Below, piece by piece: positions 37,796-47,326 of a DNA stretch of 58,091 nt. The notes under the pieces were generated by a model that did not search any database, was not told the origin of the DNA, and saw only the letters and a program-made list of their open reading frames with translations. This DNA is from Alphaproteobacteria bacterium (lineage in GTDB: Bacteria > Pseudomonadota > Alphaproteobacteria > UBA6615): contig SHWB01000011.1 of the NCBI GenBank assembly GCA_009691025.1, positions 1 to 58,091 of the forward strand, given 5' to 3'. The position numbers and the translations under genes were made by a program. Positions within the stretch are counted from its first letter, which is position 1. Every line of letters starts with the position of its first letter.

Positions 37796-38962
37796 ATGAC
37801 CGATTCCATGCGGCGGCCGGCACTCCGGCCAGCCAATCCTTGTTTCTCCTCTGGTCCATGCGCCAAGCGCCCCGGCTGGTCGCCGTCGGTGCTAGAAGGA
37901 GCGCTCGTCGGGCGCTCGCACCGCGCCGCCCCGGCCCGGGCCCGTCTTGCTGCGGTCATCGACAAGACCAAAGCCGTGCTGCGCATGCCGGCCGACTGGC
38001 GCCTCGCCATCGTCCCCGCCTCCGATACCGGCGCTGTCGAGATGGCGCTGTGGACGCTGCTCGGATCGCGCGGTGTCGAGGTGCTGGCGTGGGAGAGCTT
38101 CGGCCAAGGCTGGGTCTCCGACGTCACCAAGGAACTGAAGCTGCCCGACGTGCGCACCCTGTCGGCCGATTACGGCCGTCTGCCGGACCTCGGCGCGGTT
38201 GATTTCGCGCGCGATGTGGTGTTCACCTGGAACGGCACCACCTCTGGCGTGCGCGTGCCGAACGGCGACTGGATCGCGCGCGACCGCCGGGGTCTCGTCA
38301 TCTGCGACGCCACCTCTGCAGCCTTCGCCATGGACCTCTCCTGGGACCGGCTCGATGCCGTCACCTGGTCGTGGCAGAAGGTGCTCGGCGGCGAGGCGCA
38401 GCACGGCATGCTGGCGCTCGGCCCGCGCGCCGTCGAGCGCCTGCTGGCGACGAAGCCGGCCTGGCCGCTGCCGAAGATCTTCCGCCTCGTCTCGGGCGGC
38501 AAGCTCAACGAGGCGGTGTTCAGGGGCGACACCATCAATACGCCCTCGATGCTCTGCGTCGAGGATCAGCTCGACGCTCTCGACTGGGCGGACTCGCTGG
38601 GCGGCCTGCCGGCGCTCATCGCGCGCGCCGAAGGCAATCTCGCGATCGTCGCCGACTGGGTCGCGCGCAGCGACTGGGCATCGTTCCTCGCCGACGACGC
38701 GGCGACGCGCTCGCCGACCAGCGTATGCATGACGATCGCCGATCCGTGGTTCGCGGCACTCGACGCCAAGGCCCAGGCCGCCGCGGCGAAGGCCGTCGCC
38801 GACCGGCTCGACACGGAAGGTGTGGCCTACGACATCGGCTCCTACCGAGATGCCCCGCCCGGCCTGCGCGTGTGGACCGGAGCCACTGTCGAACGGTCGG
38901 ACGTCGCCGCGTTGCTGCCCTGGCTCGACTGGGCCTGGGAGCAAGTCCGCGCCGGCGCCTGA
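37796..38962 (+). CDS. serC: Phosphoserine aminotransferase (alphaproteobacterial type)
   Basis: A 388-residue PLP enzyme converting 3-phosphohydroxypyruvate to phosphoserine. The N-terminal [15 protein letters not shown] is the hallmark of the longer alphaproteobacterial SerC. The PLP lysine is K195 in [17 protein letters not shown] 37796 follows AGGGA; an in-frame ATG at 37697 was rejected because the extra 33 residues overlap the structured leader. serA follows after 61 bases, making a serine biosynthesis operon. Confidence 0.95.
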   Translation: MTDSMRRPALRPANPCFSSGPCAKRPGWSPSVLEGALVGRSHRAAPARARLAAVIDKTKAVLRMPADWRLAIVPASDTGAVEMALWTLLGSRGVEVLAWESFGQGWVSDVTKELKLPDVRTLSADYGRLPDLGAVDFARDVVFTWNGTTSGVRVPNGDWIARDRRGLVICDATSAAFAMDLSWDRLDAVTWSWQKVLGGEAQHGMLALGPRAVERLLATKPAWPLPKIFRLVSGGKLNEAVFRGDTINTPSMLCVEDQLDALDWADSLGGLPALIARAEGNLAIVADWVARSDWASFLADDAATRSPTSVCMTIADPWFAALDAKAQAAAAKAVADRLDTEGVAYDIGSYRDAPPGLRVWTGATVERSDVAALLPWLDWAWEQVRAGA

Positions 38963-39023
38963 CGCCTTTCCCGCGCGCGCCACGGGTGCGGCGCGGCCTT
39001 GCATTCCGTTCCGGAGATTTCCC

Positions 39024-40607
39024 ATGCCGAAGGTTCTCATCGCCGACAGCCTCGATCCGCGCGCCATGGACGTGTTCGCCGCGCGCGGCATCGAGACGGA
39101 CGTGAAGCAGGGCCTCAAGGAGGCCAACCTCGTCGCCATCATCGGTGGCTATGATGGCATAGCCCTGCGTTCGGCCACCAAGGTGACGGCGCCGGTGCTG
39201 AAGGCCGGCGCCGCCGGTAATCTGCGCATCGTCGGGCGGGCCGGCATCGGCGTCGACAACATAGACGTGCCGGCGGCCACCGGCCATGGCATCGTCGTGA
39301 TGAACACGCCCTTCGGCAACGCCATCACCACGGCCGAGCACACCATCGCTCTCATATTCGCGCTGGCGCGGCAGATCCCCGCCGCCGACGCCTCGACGCG
39401 GGCGAGCAAGTGGGAGAAGTCGCGCTTCATGGGCGTCGAACTGACCGGCAAGACGCTTGGCGTTATCGGCTGCGGCAATATCGGCTCGATCGTCGCCGAT
39501 CGCGGCCACGGACTGCGCATGAAGGTCGTCGCCTACGATCCGTTCCTGTCGCCGGAGCGGGCGATAGAGATCGGCGTCGAGAAGATCGACCTCGACACGC
39601 TGTTCGCGCGTGCCGACTTCATCACCCTGCATACGCCGCTGACCGACCAGACGCGCGGCATCGTCGACGCGGCGGCGATGGCCAAGATGAAGAATGGCGT
39701 GCGCATCATCAACTGCGCGCGCGGCGGTCTCATCGTCGAGGCCGACCTACTGGCGGCTCTCCAGGGCGGCCAGGTCGGCGGCGCCGCCCTCGATGTCTTC
39801 GTCGAGGAGCCGGCGAGGAACAATCCGCTGTTCGCGCACGAGAACGTAGTCTGTACCCCGCATCTCGGCGCCTCGACCACCGAGGCGCAGGTCAACGTCG
39901 CCATCCAGGTCGCCGAGCAGATGGCCGACTACCTGCTGACCGGCGCCGTGATAAATGCGCTCAACATGCCGTCGGTGTCGGCCGAGGAAGCGCCGCGCCT
40001 GCGCCCCTACATGCGGCTGGCAGAGCTGCTCGGCAGCTTCGCCGGCCAGACGACCGAGACCGGTCTGGTTGCGGTGACGATCGAGTTCGAGGGCGACGCG
40101 GCGACGCTCAACACGCGTCCGCTGGTCGCCGCCGCGCTCAACGGCCTGCTGCGCCCGCTGCTCGACAGCGTCAACATGGTCAACGCGCCAGTGCTGGCGC
40201 ACGAACGCGGCATCGAGGTGTCGGAGGTGCGCCACGACCGGCCCTGCGACTACCAGACGTTGATCCGCCTCGCCGTGCGCACCGAGCGCCAGACGCGCAC
40301 CGTCGCCGGCACGCTGGTCGGCGGCGACAAGCCGCGGCTGGTTGATGTGCGCGGCATCTCGCTGGAGGCCGAGTTGGGCACGCACATGCTCTACGTCATG
40401 AGCAACGACCGGCCGGGCCTGATCGGCCGCCTCGGCTCCGTGCTGGGCGATGCCGGCATCAACATCGCCACCTTCCACCTCGGGCGCACCGGCCCTGGCG
40501 GCGAGGCGCTGTCGCTGGTCGAGGTAGACCAGCCGACGCCGCCGGCGGTGCTGGCCAGCGTCGCTGCCCTGCCGAACGTCAACCAGGTGCGGGCGCTGCG
40601 CTTTTGA
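39024..40607 (+). CDS. serA: D-3-phosphoglycerate dehydrogenase
   Basis: A 527-residue long-form PGDH, first enzyme of serine synthesis. The substrate domain begins MPKVLIADSLDPRAMDVFAARG, the NAD motif GVIGCGNIG is followed by DPF, the catalytic triad regions INCARGG and CTPHLGAST are intact, then an allosteric substrate-binding domain (about 320-450) and a C-terminal ACT domain (MLYVMSNDRPGLIGRLGSVL) for serine feedback inhibition. GGAG lies eight bases before ATG 39024. Confidence 0.96.
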   Translation: MPKVLIADSLDPRAMDVFAARGIETDVKQGLKEANLVAIIGGYDGIALRSATKVTAPVLKAGAAGNLRIVGRAGIGVDNIDVPAATGHGIVVMNTPFGNAITTAEHTIALIFALARQIPAADASTRASKWEKSRFMGVELTGKTLGVIGCGNIGSIVADRGHGLRMKVVAYDPFLSPERAIEIGVEKIDLDTLFARADFITLHTPLTDQTRGIVDAAAMAKMKNGVRIINCARGGLIVEADLLAALQGGQVGGAALDVFVEEPARNNPLFAHENVVCTPHLGASTTEAQVNVAIQVAEQMADYLLTGAVINALNMPSVSAEEAPRLRPYMRLAELLGSFAGQTTETGLVAVTIEFEGDAATLNTRPLVAAALNGLLRPLLDSVNMVNAPVLAHERGIEVSEVRHDRPCDYQTLIRLAVRTERQTRTVAGTLVGGDKPRLVDVRGISLEAELGTHMLYVMSNDRPGLIGRLGSVLGDAGINIATFHLGRTGPGGEALSLVEVDQPTPPAVLASVAALPNVNQVRALRF

Positions 40608-40681
40608 AGTCGCCGCGGTCGTTGTGCCGACAACGGCGGCGGCGCGAAACTCCTGCCGTCGCGGGGTCCGAGGGGCGCGTC

Positions 40682-41149
40682 ATGTTGTTAGCTGTGAGAA
40701 CGGGACTGGCTGCCGCCTTTGTCGGCGCGGCCTTGCTGTCGCTAGACGCCGGGGCGCAGACGGCCGGCAAGGCCAAGACGGTGCTGCCGAGCACGATGGA
40801 ACTGGCAGCGATCAACGTGCGCTCCCTGCAGAGAGACCTGATGGTGGCGGCGCTCTCTTGCTACCGGCAGCGCCAGTACGACGCCGCGGTCGCCCGCCAT
40901 GCGGAGGAGCTGGCGCGCACCAGCCGAGTGCTGCGCGAAATGTTTGAGAAGAGCTACGCCGAGGCGGCCGACGCCGATCTCGACCGGTACGTTACCCTGC
41001 TCGCCAACTGGTCGGCGCAGCGCAGCATGCGCGAGGGCGACGCTTTCTGCCGCATGGCCGACAGCCTGTTCGACGCCGTGCTGCGGCTCGACGGCGAGAC
41101 GCTCTCCGCCTTCCTCCTCCGCATGGGCATCGCGGCACCGGAACGATGA
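40682..41149 (+). CDS. Small secreted hypothetical protein
   Basis: A 155-residue protein with a good signal peptide (LLAVRTGLAAAFVGAALLSLDAGAQ, residues 2-26). The mature part is helical and carries two cysteines, in AALSCYRQRQYDAA and DAFCRMADSLFDAVL, that could form a disulfide. I recognise the general appearance of an alphaproteobacterial periplasmic hypothetical, but no named family. The stop overlaps the start of the AraD1-like gene (ATGA), so the two are translationally coupled. Function unknown. Confidence 0.7.
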   Translation: MLLAVRTGLAAAFVGAALLSLDAGAQTAGKAKTVLPSTMELAAINVRSLQRDLMVAALSCYRQRQYDAAVARHAEELARTSRVLREMFEKSYAEAADADLDRYVTLLANWSAQRSMREGDAFCRMADSLFDAVLRLDGETLSAFLLRMGIAAPER

Positions 41150-42147
41150 GCCTCCGCCTCGTCCAGTACATGGCGGCCGGCGGGCGGCGGGTGGGCCGCG
41201 TCGCCGACGCCGACACGCTTGTGCGCCTCGACGGCGTGCACACGGTCCATGCGCTGGCCTGCCGAGCCATCGCCGCCGGCGACACGCTGGCTGTCCTCGT
41301 CGAGCGCCACATCGGCACGACGCGGGACGATTACGCGGCCGTCGTCGCCGAAGGCCGCCTGCTGCCGCCGCTCGACCATCCCGACCCCGCGCATTGTCTC
41401 GTCACCGGCACCGGCCTGTCGCATCTCGGCAGCTCCGATGCGCGCGATGCCATGCACCGCAAGATCACCGAGGGCGACGAGGCGGCGCTGTCGGATTCGA
41501 TGAAGATGTTCCGTATGGGCCTGGAGGGCGGCAAGCCCGCCGCCGGCCGCGCCGGCGTGCAGCCCGAGTGGTTCTGGAAGGGCGATGGCTCGTGGATCGT
41601 GCCGCCGGGCGGCGCGCTGGCCATGCCCGACTTCGCCGAAGATGGCGGCGAGGAGCCCGAAATCTGCGGCCTCTACACCATCGGCGACGACGGCAGGCCG
41701 TGGCGGGTCGGCTGGGCTCTCGGCAACGAGTTCTCCGACCACATCATGGAGCGCGGCAACTATCTTTGGCTCGCCCACTCCAAGCTGCGCCCGTCGTCCT
41801 TCGGGCCGGAACTTCTGCTCGGCGATTTACCCGCCGACATCCAGGGCGTCTCGCGCATCCTGCGCGGCGGCACGGTGCTGTGGGAAAAGCCCTTCGCCAC
41901 CGGCGAGGCCAACATGTCGCACGCCGTCGCCAACCTCGAACACCACCATTTCAAGTACGCGGCCTTCCGCCGGCCGGGCGATGTCCACGTCCACTATCTC
42001 GGCACAGCGACGGTGAGCTTTGCCTACAATGTGGCTCTGCGCGCGGGCGACAGGTTCGAGATTTCGGCGTCACCCTTCGGCCGGCCGCTGGTTAATACAC
42101 TGACCAGCCGGGCGCCGCTCGCCGATGCTGGCGTACGCTCACTCTGA
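41146..42147 (+). CDS. AraD1/GguC family protein (fumarylacetoacetase-like fold)
   Basis: A 333-residue protein resembling GguC and the AraD1 family, with FAH-type catalytic fold features: TGTGLSHLGSSDARDAMH near residues 86-103, GLEGGKPAAGRAGVQPEWFWKG in the middle, and WALGNEFSDHIMERGNYLWLAHSK. Characterised relatives act on 2-keto-3-deoxy sugar acids in pentose oxidation, while GguC was first named for its position beside a sugar transporter. The nearby SMP-30 lactonases (43.3-45.1 kb) would produce such acids from sugar lactones, so a joint sugar-acid pathway is conceivable; a promoterless gap and csp gene lie between them. Confidence 0.82.
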   Translation: MSLRLVQYMAAGGRRVGRVADADTLVRLDGVHTVHALACRAIAAGDTLAVLVERHIGTTRDDYAAVVAEGRLLPPLDHPDPAHCLVTGTGLSHLGSSDARDAMHRKITEGDEAALSDSMKMFRMGLEGGKPAAGRAGVQPEWFWKGDGSWIVPPGGALAMPDFAEDGGEEPEICGLYTIGDDGRPWRVGWALGNEFSDHIMERGNYLWLAHSKLRPSSFGPELLLGDLPADIQGVSRILRGGTVLWEKPFATGEANMSHAVANLEHHHFKYAAFRRPGDVHVHYLGTATVSFAYNVALRAGDRFEISASPFGRPLVNTLTSRAPLADAGVRSL

Positions 42148-42151
42148 GCAC

Positions 42152-42278
42152 ATGCGGGACGCCCCCCCCCGGCGACCATGCGACGCTGCCCTTCGCGGTG
42201 GGCGACGTGGTCTTTTGGCTATGCCGCTGCGGCAGCAATAGTGACGTAACAACACAAAAGCTATTGTCGTTGCCCTGA
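42152..42278 (+). pseudogene. Possible remnant of a CDGSH iron-sulfur protein
   Basis: In the frame read from 42171 the sequence gives LPFAVGDVVFWLCRCGSNS, similar to the start of CDGSH domains (proline, then a hydrophobic strand, then W-x-C-x-C-G). The third cysteine and the CDGSH motif that should follow are missing; a stop comes at 42276-42278. The only ATG (42152) is out of phase by one base because of a nine-C run at 42162-42170. It would be a truncated, frameshifted relic, and only the short similarity supports it. Otherwise 42148-42446 would be the leader region of the cold-shock gene. Confidence 0.35.
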
Positions 42279-42446
42279 AAGCGGTAATGTGGACGGGGGA
42301 TAAAGGGTTCCCTTGGCGATCGGGCCAGACGACACAGGACGCCCGCCGGCTGGCGGGCGCCAGAGCACGAAGGACGAGACATTGACGTATCGGCACGACA
42401 AAACGACCGGAAAGATGGTGGCAGCGGGCGGCTGCGGGCGGTCACG

Positions 42447-43133
42447 ATGAGCAGCAAAAGCAGGGATTATCGCGGCGGCCAGCGCCGTCGTGGCTTCGAC
42501 GACGACATGTTTTCGCCGCCGCCGCATGAATCGCGCGGCTTCGGCGGGGGCGGCAGCGGCGCACCGCGCCGCGACCGCCCGGCATCGCCCTCCTTCGGTC
42601 GCGACGTCCTGCCGGAAGGCCCGGCGATCGACGCTACGGTGAAGTGGTTCAATCCGGAGAAGGGCTTCGGCTTCGCCGAACTGTCCGACGGCACCGGCGA
42701 CGCCTTCCTGCATATTGGTGCGTTGCAGGCGGCCGGGCACGAGACCGTATCCCCGGGCGCCACGCTACGCGTCCAGGTCGGCCAAGGCCAGAAGGGCCGG
42801 CAGATCACCGCGGTCATCTCGGTCGACGAGAGCACGGCGACGGAAGCGCCGCGCCGCCCCGGTCAGCGCGACGCTGCTAACGGACCGCGGCCACGCCGCG
42901 TGGCGCCGGACCTGTCGACCGCGGTCGACGCCATGGGCACGGTCAAGTGGTTCAACACCGAGAAGGGCTTCGGCTTCGTCGCGGTGGGCGACGGCGGCAA
43001 GGACGTGTTCGTGCACATCTCCGTGCTCGAGCGCTCCGGCCTCGCCAACCTGGCCGAAGGTCAGCAGGTGTCGATGAAGGTCGTCGAGACGCCCAAGGGG
43101 CGCGAAGCGGTGTCGATCGCCCCGTCCAACTGA
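42447..43133 (+). CDS. Cold-shock protein with two CSD domains
   Basis: A 228-residue protein. An Arg/Gly-rich disordered N-terminus (1-60) precedes two cold-shock domains, each with the nucleic-acid-binding pattern VKWFNxEKGFGF: one at about 65-130 and one at about 162-228, joined by a Pro/Arg-rich linker. Two-domain Csp proteins are typical of alphaproteobacteria and act as RNA chaperones. Upstream are ~300 bases without another intact gene, room for a regulatory 5' leader. An IR at 43207-43236 probably ends its transcript. Confidence 0.92.
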   Translation: MSSKSRDYRGGQRRRGFDDDMFSPPPHESRGFGGGGSGAPRRDRPASPSFGRDVLPEGPAIDATVKWFNPEKGFGFAELSDGTGDAFLHIGALQAAGHETVSPGATLRVQVGQGQKGRQITAVISVDESTATEAPRRPGQRDAANGPRPRRVAPDLSTAVDAMGTVKWFNTEKGFGFVAVGDGGKDVFVHISVLERSGLANLAEGQQVSMKVVETPKGREAVSIAPSN

Positions 43134-43206
43134 GGACGGAGCGGCATCGCCGGTGCAGGCCGTCCCGAACGGGGCCGGCCCGACGACCCAGAACAGACGG
43201 ACGGCG

Positions 43207-43236
43207 GCGCAGCTCCCGCAGGATGCGGGGCTGCGC
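43207..43236 (+). terminator. Hairpin after the cold-shock gene
   Basis: GCGCAGC-TCC-CGC pairs with GCG-GGG-CTGCGC around AGGAT, an almost perfect 12-bp stem, 73 bases after the csp stop and 31 bases before the first SMP-30 gene. No T-run. Confidence 0.5.
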
Positions 43237-43267
43237 TGTCACGTCCGCACGACCGGGGGAGTGATGC

Positions 43268-44194
43268 ATGCTGACCAACTGGTTCGAGGTCCACGACCCG
43301 CGCTTCACGAAGCTCGTCTTCGGCAATGTCCACGTCGACAAACTCTACACCGGTTCCCGCTGGGCCGAGGGCCCGGCCTACTTCGCCGCCGGGCGCTACC
43401 TCGTCTGGTCCGACATTCCCAACAACCGCATGCTGCGGTGGGACGAATGCAGCGGCGAGGTTTCGGTGTTCCGCGCGCCGTCGCGCAACACCAACGGCCA
43501 CACGGTCGACCGCGAGGGGCGGCTGGTCTCGTGCGAGCATTCGGGCCGCTGCGTGTCGCGCACGGAGCATGACGGGCGGCGTACCGTGCTGGTCGACAAC
43601 TGGAACGGCAAGCGGCTCAACTCGCCCAACGACGTCGTGATCAAGTCCGACGGTACCGCCTGGTTCACCGATCCTAGCTACGGAATCGACAGCGAATACG
43701 AAGGCGATGCGGCGCCAAGCGAGATCGGTGGCAGCCATGTCTGGCGATTCGATCCCGCGAGCGGCCACATCGACCATGTCGCGCGGGATTTCGTGCAGCC
43801 CAACGGGCTCGCCTTCTCGCTAGACGAGCGCCAACTCTACATCGTCGATTCCGGCGCCACGCATGTCGATAACGGGCCCCGCCACATGCGCGTGTTCGAT
43901 GTCTCTCCTGACGGCACCTCCCTGTCGGGCGGCGGTGTGTTCGCCGAGTGTCCGGTCGGCATCTTCGACGGCTTCCGCCTAGATACGGCTGGAAACATCT
44001 GGACCAGCGCCGGCAACGGCGTGCTGTGCTATGCCCCGGATGGCGCGCTGCTCGGCCGCATCCGCATTCCCGAGGTGACGGCCAACGTTTGCTTCGGCGG
44101 GCCCAAGCGCAATCGCCTGTTCATCGCCGGCACGACCTCGCTCTATGCGGTGTACGTCAACGCGCAGGGCGCGCTGCGCCCTGCGGCGCGCTGA
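43268..44194 (+). CDS. SMP-30/gluconolactonase family protein, copy 1
   Basis: A 308-residue six-bladed beta-propeller lactonase. The metal ligands expected from SMP-30 are present: E34 in AEGPA, N179 in QPNGLAFS and D234 in GIFDGFRLD, with N121 in LNSPNDVV as the substrate-side asparagine. Members open sugar-acid lactones or hydrolyse organophosphates with one divalent metal ion. There is no signal peptide, so it is cytosolic. GGGGGAG precedes ATG 43268. A close paralogue follows 16 bases downstream. Confidence 0.9.
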   Translation: MLTNWFEVHDPRFTKLVFGNVHVDKLYTGSRWAEGPAYFAAGRYLVWSDIPNNRMLRWDECSGEVSVFRAPSRNTNGHTVDREGRLVSCEHSGRCVSRTEHDGRRTVLVDNWNGKRLNSPNDVVIKSDGTAWFTDPSYGIDSEYEGDAAPSEIGGSHVWRFDPASGHIDHVARDFVQPNGLAFSLDERQLYIVDSGATHVDNGPRHMRVFDVSPDGTSLSGGGVFAECPVGIFDGFRLDTAGNIWTSAGNGVLCYAPDGALLGRIRIPEVTANVCFGGPKRNRLFIAGTTSLYAVYVNAQGALRPAAR

Positions 44195-44210
44195 GACATG
44201 GTTGCCGACG

Positions 44211-45134
44211 ATGCTGACCGACTGGTTCGAGGTCCACGATCCGCGCTTCACGAATCTCGTCTTCGGCAATGTCCATGTCGACAAGCTGCATACAGGCTGC
44301 ATGTTCACCGAAGGGCCGGCCTGGTTCGGCGGAGGTCGTTATCTCGTCTTCTCGGACATTCCGGCCAACCGGATGTACCGCTGGGACGAGACCAATGGCG
44401 CCGTGGCCCTGTTCCGCGAGCCTACAGGAAACGCCAACGGCAACACCGTCGACCGCGAAGGCCGCCTCGTCACCTGCGAGCATAGCAACCGGCGCGTCAC
44501 GCGCACCGAGCATGACGGGAGCATCACCGTGCTGGTCGACAACTGGCAAGGCAAGCGCTTCAACTCGCCCAACGATGTGGTGGTCAAGTCGGACGGGACC
44601 ATCTGGTTCTCCGACCCTCCTACCGGCATCGAGATTTCGTATTTCGGCGATCCGGCGCCGTCGGAAATGCCGGCCTGCTGGTACTGGCGCTTCGATCCGG
44701 CGAGCGGCGCGATCGATCCGGTGATCACCGACATCGCGCGGCCCAACGGCCTCGCCTTCTCGCCCGACGAACGCATCCTCTACGCCGTCGACTGCGTCGG
44801 CGGCCGCGTGCCGGGCGGCCCGCGCACCATCCGCGCCCACGATGTCAGCTCCGATGGCCGCACCCTGTCGGGCAGCCGCGTCTTTGCGGAATGCAGGACC
44901 GGCATCTTCGACGGCTTCCGCGTCGACGTGCACGGCAATGTGTGGACCAGCGCCGGCGACGGCGTGTGGTGCTATGCAGCCGACGGTACGGCGCTCGGCC
45001 GCATCCGTATACCAGAGGTGGTGGGCAATGTTGGTTTTGGCGGTGCCAAGCGCAATCGGCTATTCATCACCGCCACCCACTCGCTCTATGCTGTCTATCT
45101 CAACACGCAGGGCGCGGTCTGGCCGACGGCCTGA
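44211..45134 (+). CDS. SMP-30/gluconolactonase family protein, copy 2
   Basis: A 307-residue tandem paralogue of the preceding gene; about 47 of the first 60 residues are identical, including WFEVHDPRFT and LVFGNVHVDKL, and the metal ligand glutamate (TEGPA), the RPNGLAFSPDE asparagine and the IFDGFRVD aspartate are kept. Differences cluster around the active-site mouth (residues 30-41 and 135-160), which suggests separate substrates. Recent local duplication is the likely origin. It is followed after 24 bases by an LVIVD protein. Confidence 0.9.
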   Translation: MLTDWFEVHDPRFTNLVFGNVHVDKLHTGCMFTEGPAWFGGGRYLVFSDIPANRMYRWDETNGAVALFREPTGNANGNTVDREGRLVTCEHSNRRVTRTEHDGSITVLVDNWQGKRFNSPNDVVVKSDGTIWFSDPPTGIEISYFGDPAPSEMPACWYWRFDPASGAIDPVITDIARPNGLAFSPDERILYAVDCVGGRVPGGPRTIRAHDVSSDGRTLSGSRVFAECRTGIFDGFRVDVHGNVWTSAGDGVWCYAADGTALGRIRIPEVVGNVGFGGAKRNRLFITATHSLYAVYLNTQGAVWPTA

Positions 45135-45158
45135 AGAACGGTACCAGGAGGATCAGAC

Positions 45159-46385
45159 ATGAGCAGTTTCCCGCCCGGCAAAGCCTTCGCGCACAATGTC
45201 GAGGCCATCGGCTATTGCGATCTCGAGGGCAGGCCGGCGTTCAAGCTTGCGCTGCACAAGGCTGGCGACCGCTGGTACCTCTACACGGCGACCTTCTGGC
45301 ACCCCGGCATCAACATCGTCGAGGTGACGGACCCGAAGAGCCCACGCTATGTGCGCTTCCTGCCCGGACCGGAGAATACCTGGACGCTGCAGGTGCAGAT
45401 CGCCGACGGCAAGATGGTGTCGTCCTACGAGAAGATCACGCCGGGCTGGGGCGACGATCCGACCAAGGGCTACGACGAGGGCTTCGTCGTATGGTCTCTC
45501 GCCGACCCCGAGAATCCGAAGAAGCTCGGCCAGTGGAAGAGCGGCGGCGAGGGTACCCACCGCAACTACTACGATGGCGGCCGCTACGTGCATGCCACCG
45601 GGCTGCCGGAAGGCTATCAGGGCCACATCTACCAGATCGTCGACATCGAGGATCCGGCCAACCCTAAGGAAGTCGGCCGCTGGTGGCTAGACGGCCAGTG
45701 GACGGCCGGCGGCGAGAAGGGGCGGCCCTTCGGCACCATGCTGCATGGCGGCGCCTACCGGAAAGGCGACCGCGCCTACCTGCCCTACAGCGCCAGCGGA
45801 TTCATCATCCTCGACGTGTCGGACTACAAGAAGCCGAAGCTGGTTTCGGAACTATCGTTCTCGCCGCCCTTCAAGTCCTTCATCGGCGTGCACACGGTGG
45901 TGCCGCTACGCAACAGCCCACACATCGTGATCAATTCCGAGGAGATCAACGAGAATTGCGACGAGCCGCTGGGCTATGCCGGCATCGTCGAGGTCAAAGA
46001 CGAGACCAAGCCGCGCCTGATCTCTCTGTTCCCGCTGCCGCAGGTTCCCGAGGGCGCGCCTTACAAGACCTTCATCGAGAAGGGCGGACGCTTCGGCCCG
46101 CACAATCAGCACCAGCACCAGTGGCAGGACCACCTCTACGGCGGCGACGAACTGGCCTTCCTCACTTATTTTAACGCCGGCCTGCGCATCTACGACATCT
46201 CCGACGTGCACGTCCCGAAGGAGGTCGGCTGGTTCATGCCGCCCGACCCGGTCGAGCGCCGCGGCCCCCTGCCGGCCACGCGCCTCGTCGCGCAGACCGA
46301 GGACGTGATCGTCGATTCACGCGGCAACATCTTCGTCTCCGACAAGAACCACGGCGTCTATTGCCTGCGCTTCAACGGGCTGTAG
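45159..46385 (+). CDS. LVIVD-repeat beta-propeller protein
   Basis: A 408-residue protein with LVIVD-type propeller repeats, visible as INIVEVTDPKSPRYVRFLP, VVWSLADPENPKKLGQW, YQIVDIEDPANPKEVGRWW, FIILDVSDYKKPKLVSEL and LRIYDISDVHVPKEVGWF. A histidine-rich loop (GPHNQHQHQWQDH) could bind metal. No signal peptide. AGGAGG precedes ATG 45159. The catalytic role of this family is unknown; its position directly behind two SMP-30 lactonases suggests one operon of three propeller proteins. Confidence 0.85.
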   Translation: MSSFPPGKAFAHNVEAIGYCDLEGRPAFKLALHKAGDRWYLYTATFWHPGINIVEVTDPKSPRYVRFLPGPENTWTLQVQIADGKMVSSYEKITPGWGDDPTKGYDEGFVVWSLADPENPKKLGQWKSGGEGTHRNYYDGGRYVHATGLPEGYQGHIYQIVDIEDPANPKEVGRWWLDGQWTAGGEKGRPFGTMLHGGAYRKGDRAYLPYSASGFIILDVSDYKKPKLVSELSFSPPFKSFIGVHTVVPLRNSPHIVINSEEINENCDEPLGYAGIVEVKDETKPRLISLFPLPQVPEGAPYKTFIEKGGRFGPHNQHQHQWQDHLYGGDELAFLTYFNAGLRIYDISDVHVPKEVGWFMPPDPVERRGPLPATRLVAQTEDVIVDSRGNIFVSDKNHGVYCLRFNGL

Positions 46386-46404
46386 GCATCACCGCGGCCG
46401 ACGA

Positions 46405-47233
46405 CTACTTCAGGAGCACAGGCAGCAGGTTGGCGCTGGCCTCGACATCGGCGACGGCCTTGTCCCATGCCGCGAGGCGGTCGGGGCCGACGGGATGGGT
46501 GCTGAACAGGTTGGTCTCGGCCTTGCCCGAGGCCTTTGTCAGCCGCATCCACACCTTGCGCGCGGCTACGAGCTCGTATCCCGAGCGCTTGAGTATGTAT
46601 GCGGCGATGTAGTAGGCCTCGCGCTCGTGCTCCTTGCTGAAGGACAGCGCGCCGATGCCTTCGCCGAGCTTCTGCGCGTCGCGCAGGATCATCTGGTGAT
46701 CGCAGTATCTGGAGGCCGGGACGTAGCCGCTGTAGGCGCCCAGCGCGGCCTGCAGGGCGGTAACGAGGGACATGGAGATGGTGCCGCCGATGGCGGCGTT
46801 GGGTCTGTGCCTTATCGATGTGGTCGGCGGTATGGTGGCCCATCTCGTGCGCCATCACGGTGGCGCATTCGTCATCGCTCTCGAGAACGCGCACGAAGCC
46901 GTCGAACATGACGATCCTGTTCGCGCCGGTCGCGTAGGCGTTGAATGTGTCGGCATCCTTGAACGTGACGGCGAAGGTGCAGGTCTCGCGCCTGGCATGG
47001 CTGCAGACGGGCTAGACCGCCGCCTGAAGTCGCGCGGCCACCTCGCTCACCATCTTGGCGTTGTCGGTCACGCCGCGCCCGCTCGGCGTCAGGTCGGCGC
47101 CGGCGCTGCCGACCTCATCGACGGCGTTCTTGCGATCGAGATCAGACATGTCGGGCAGCTTGTGGATGGTGCCGCAGCCACCGAGCAGCGTCGCCAGCAG
47201 CAACCAGGCAAGCACGCAGCGAATGGCCCGCAT
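46405..47233 (-). pseudogene. M48-family peptidase lipoprotein, nonsense and frameshift
   Basis: One ancestral gene can be followed through three pieces. From ATG 47233: a lipoprotein signal with lipobox LLGGC, then DMSDLDRKNAVDEVG to RLQAAV. An in-frame TAG at 47012-47014 follows. The same frame resumes PVCSHARRETCTF...DADTFNAYATGANRIVM and the zinc motif HEMGH. After HIDKAQT one extra C in the run at 46801-46803 shifts the frame; the next frame continues NAAIGGTISMSLVTALQAAL and the third ligand region KEHEREAYYIAAY, ending at 46405. M48 peptidases of this kind do envelope quality control. Two independent lesions make the gene dead. Confidence 0.85.
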
Positions 47234-47326
47234 GCGTCCCCCATCTCCCCTGCCGGGGTACATCCTAGACCGGAAATGCGGGACGGGGCCAGCCTAAGTT
47301 CGCGCGACGCGGGTGATCGAATGGCC

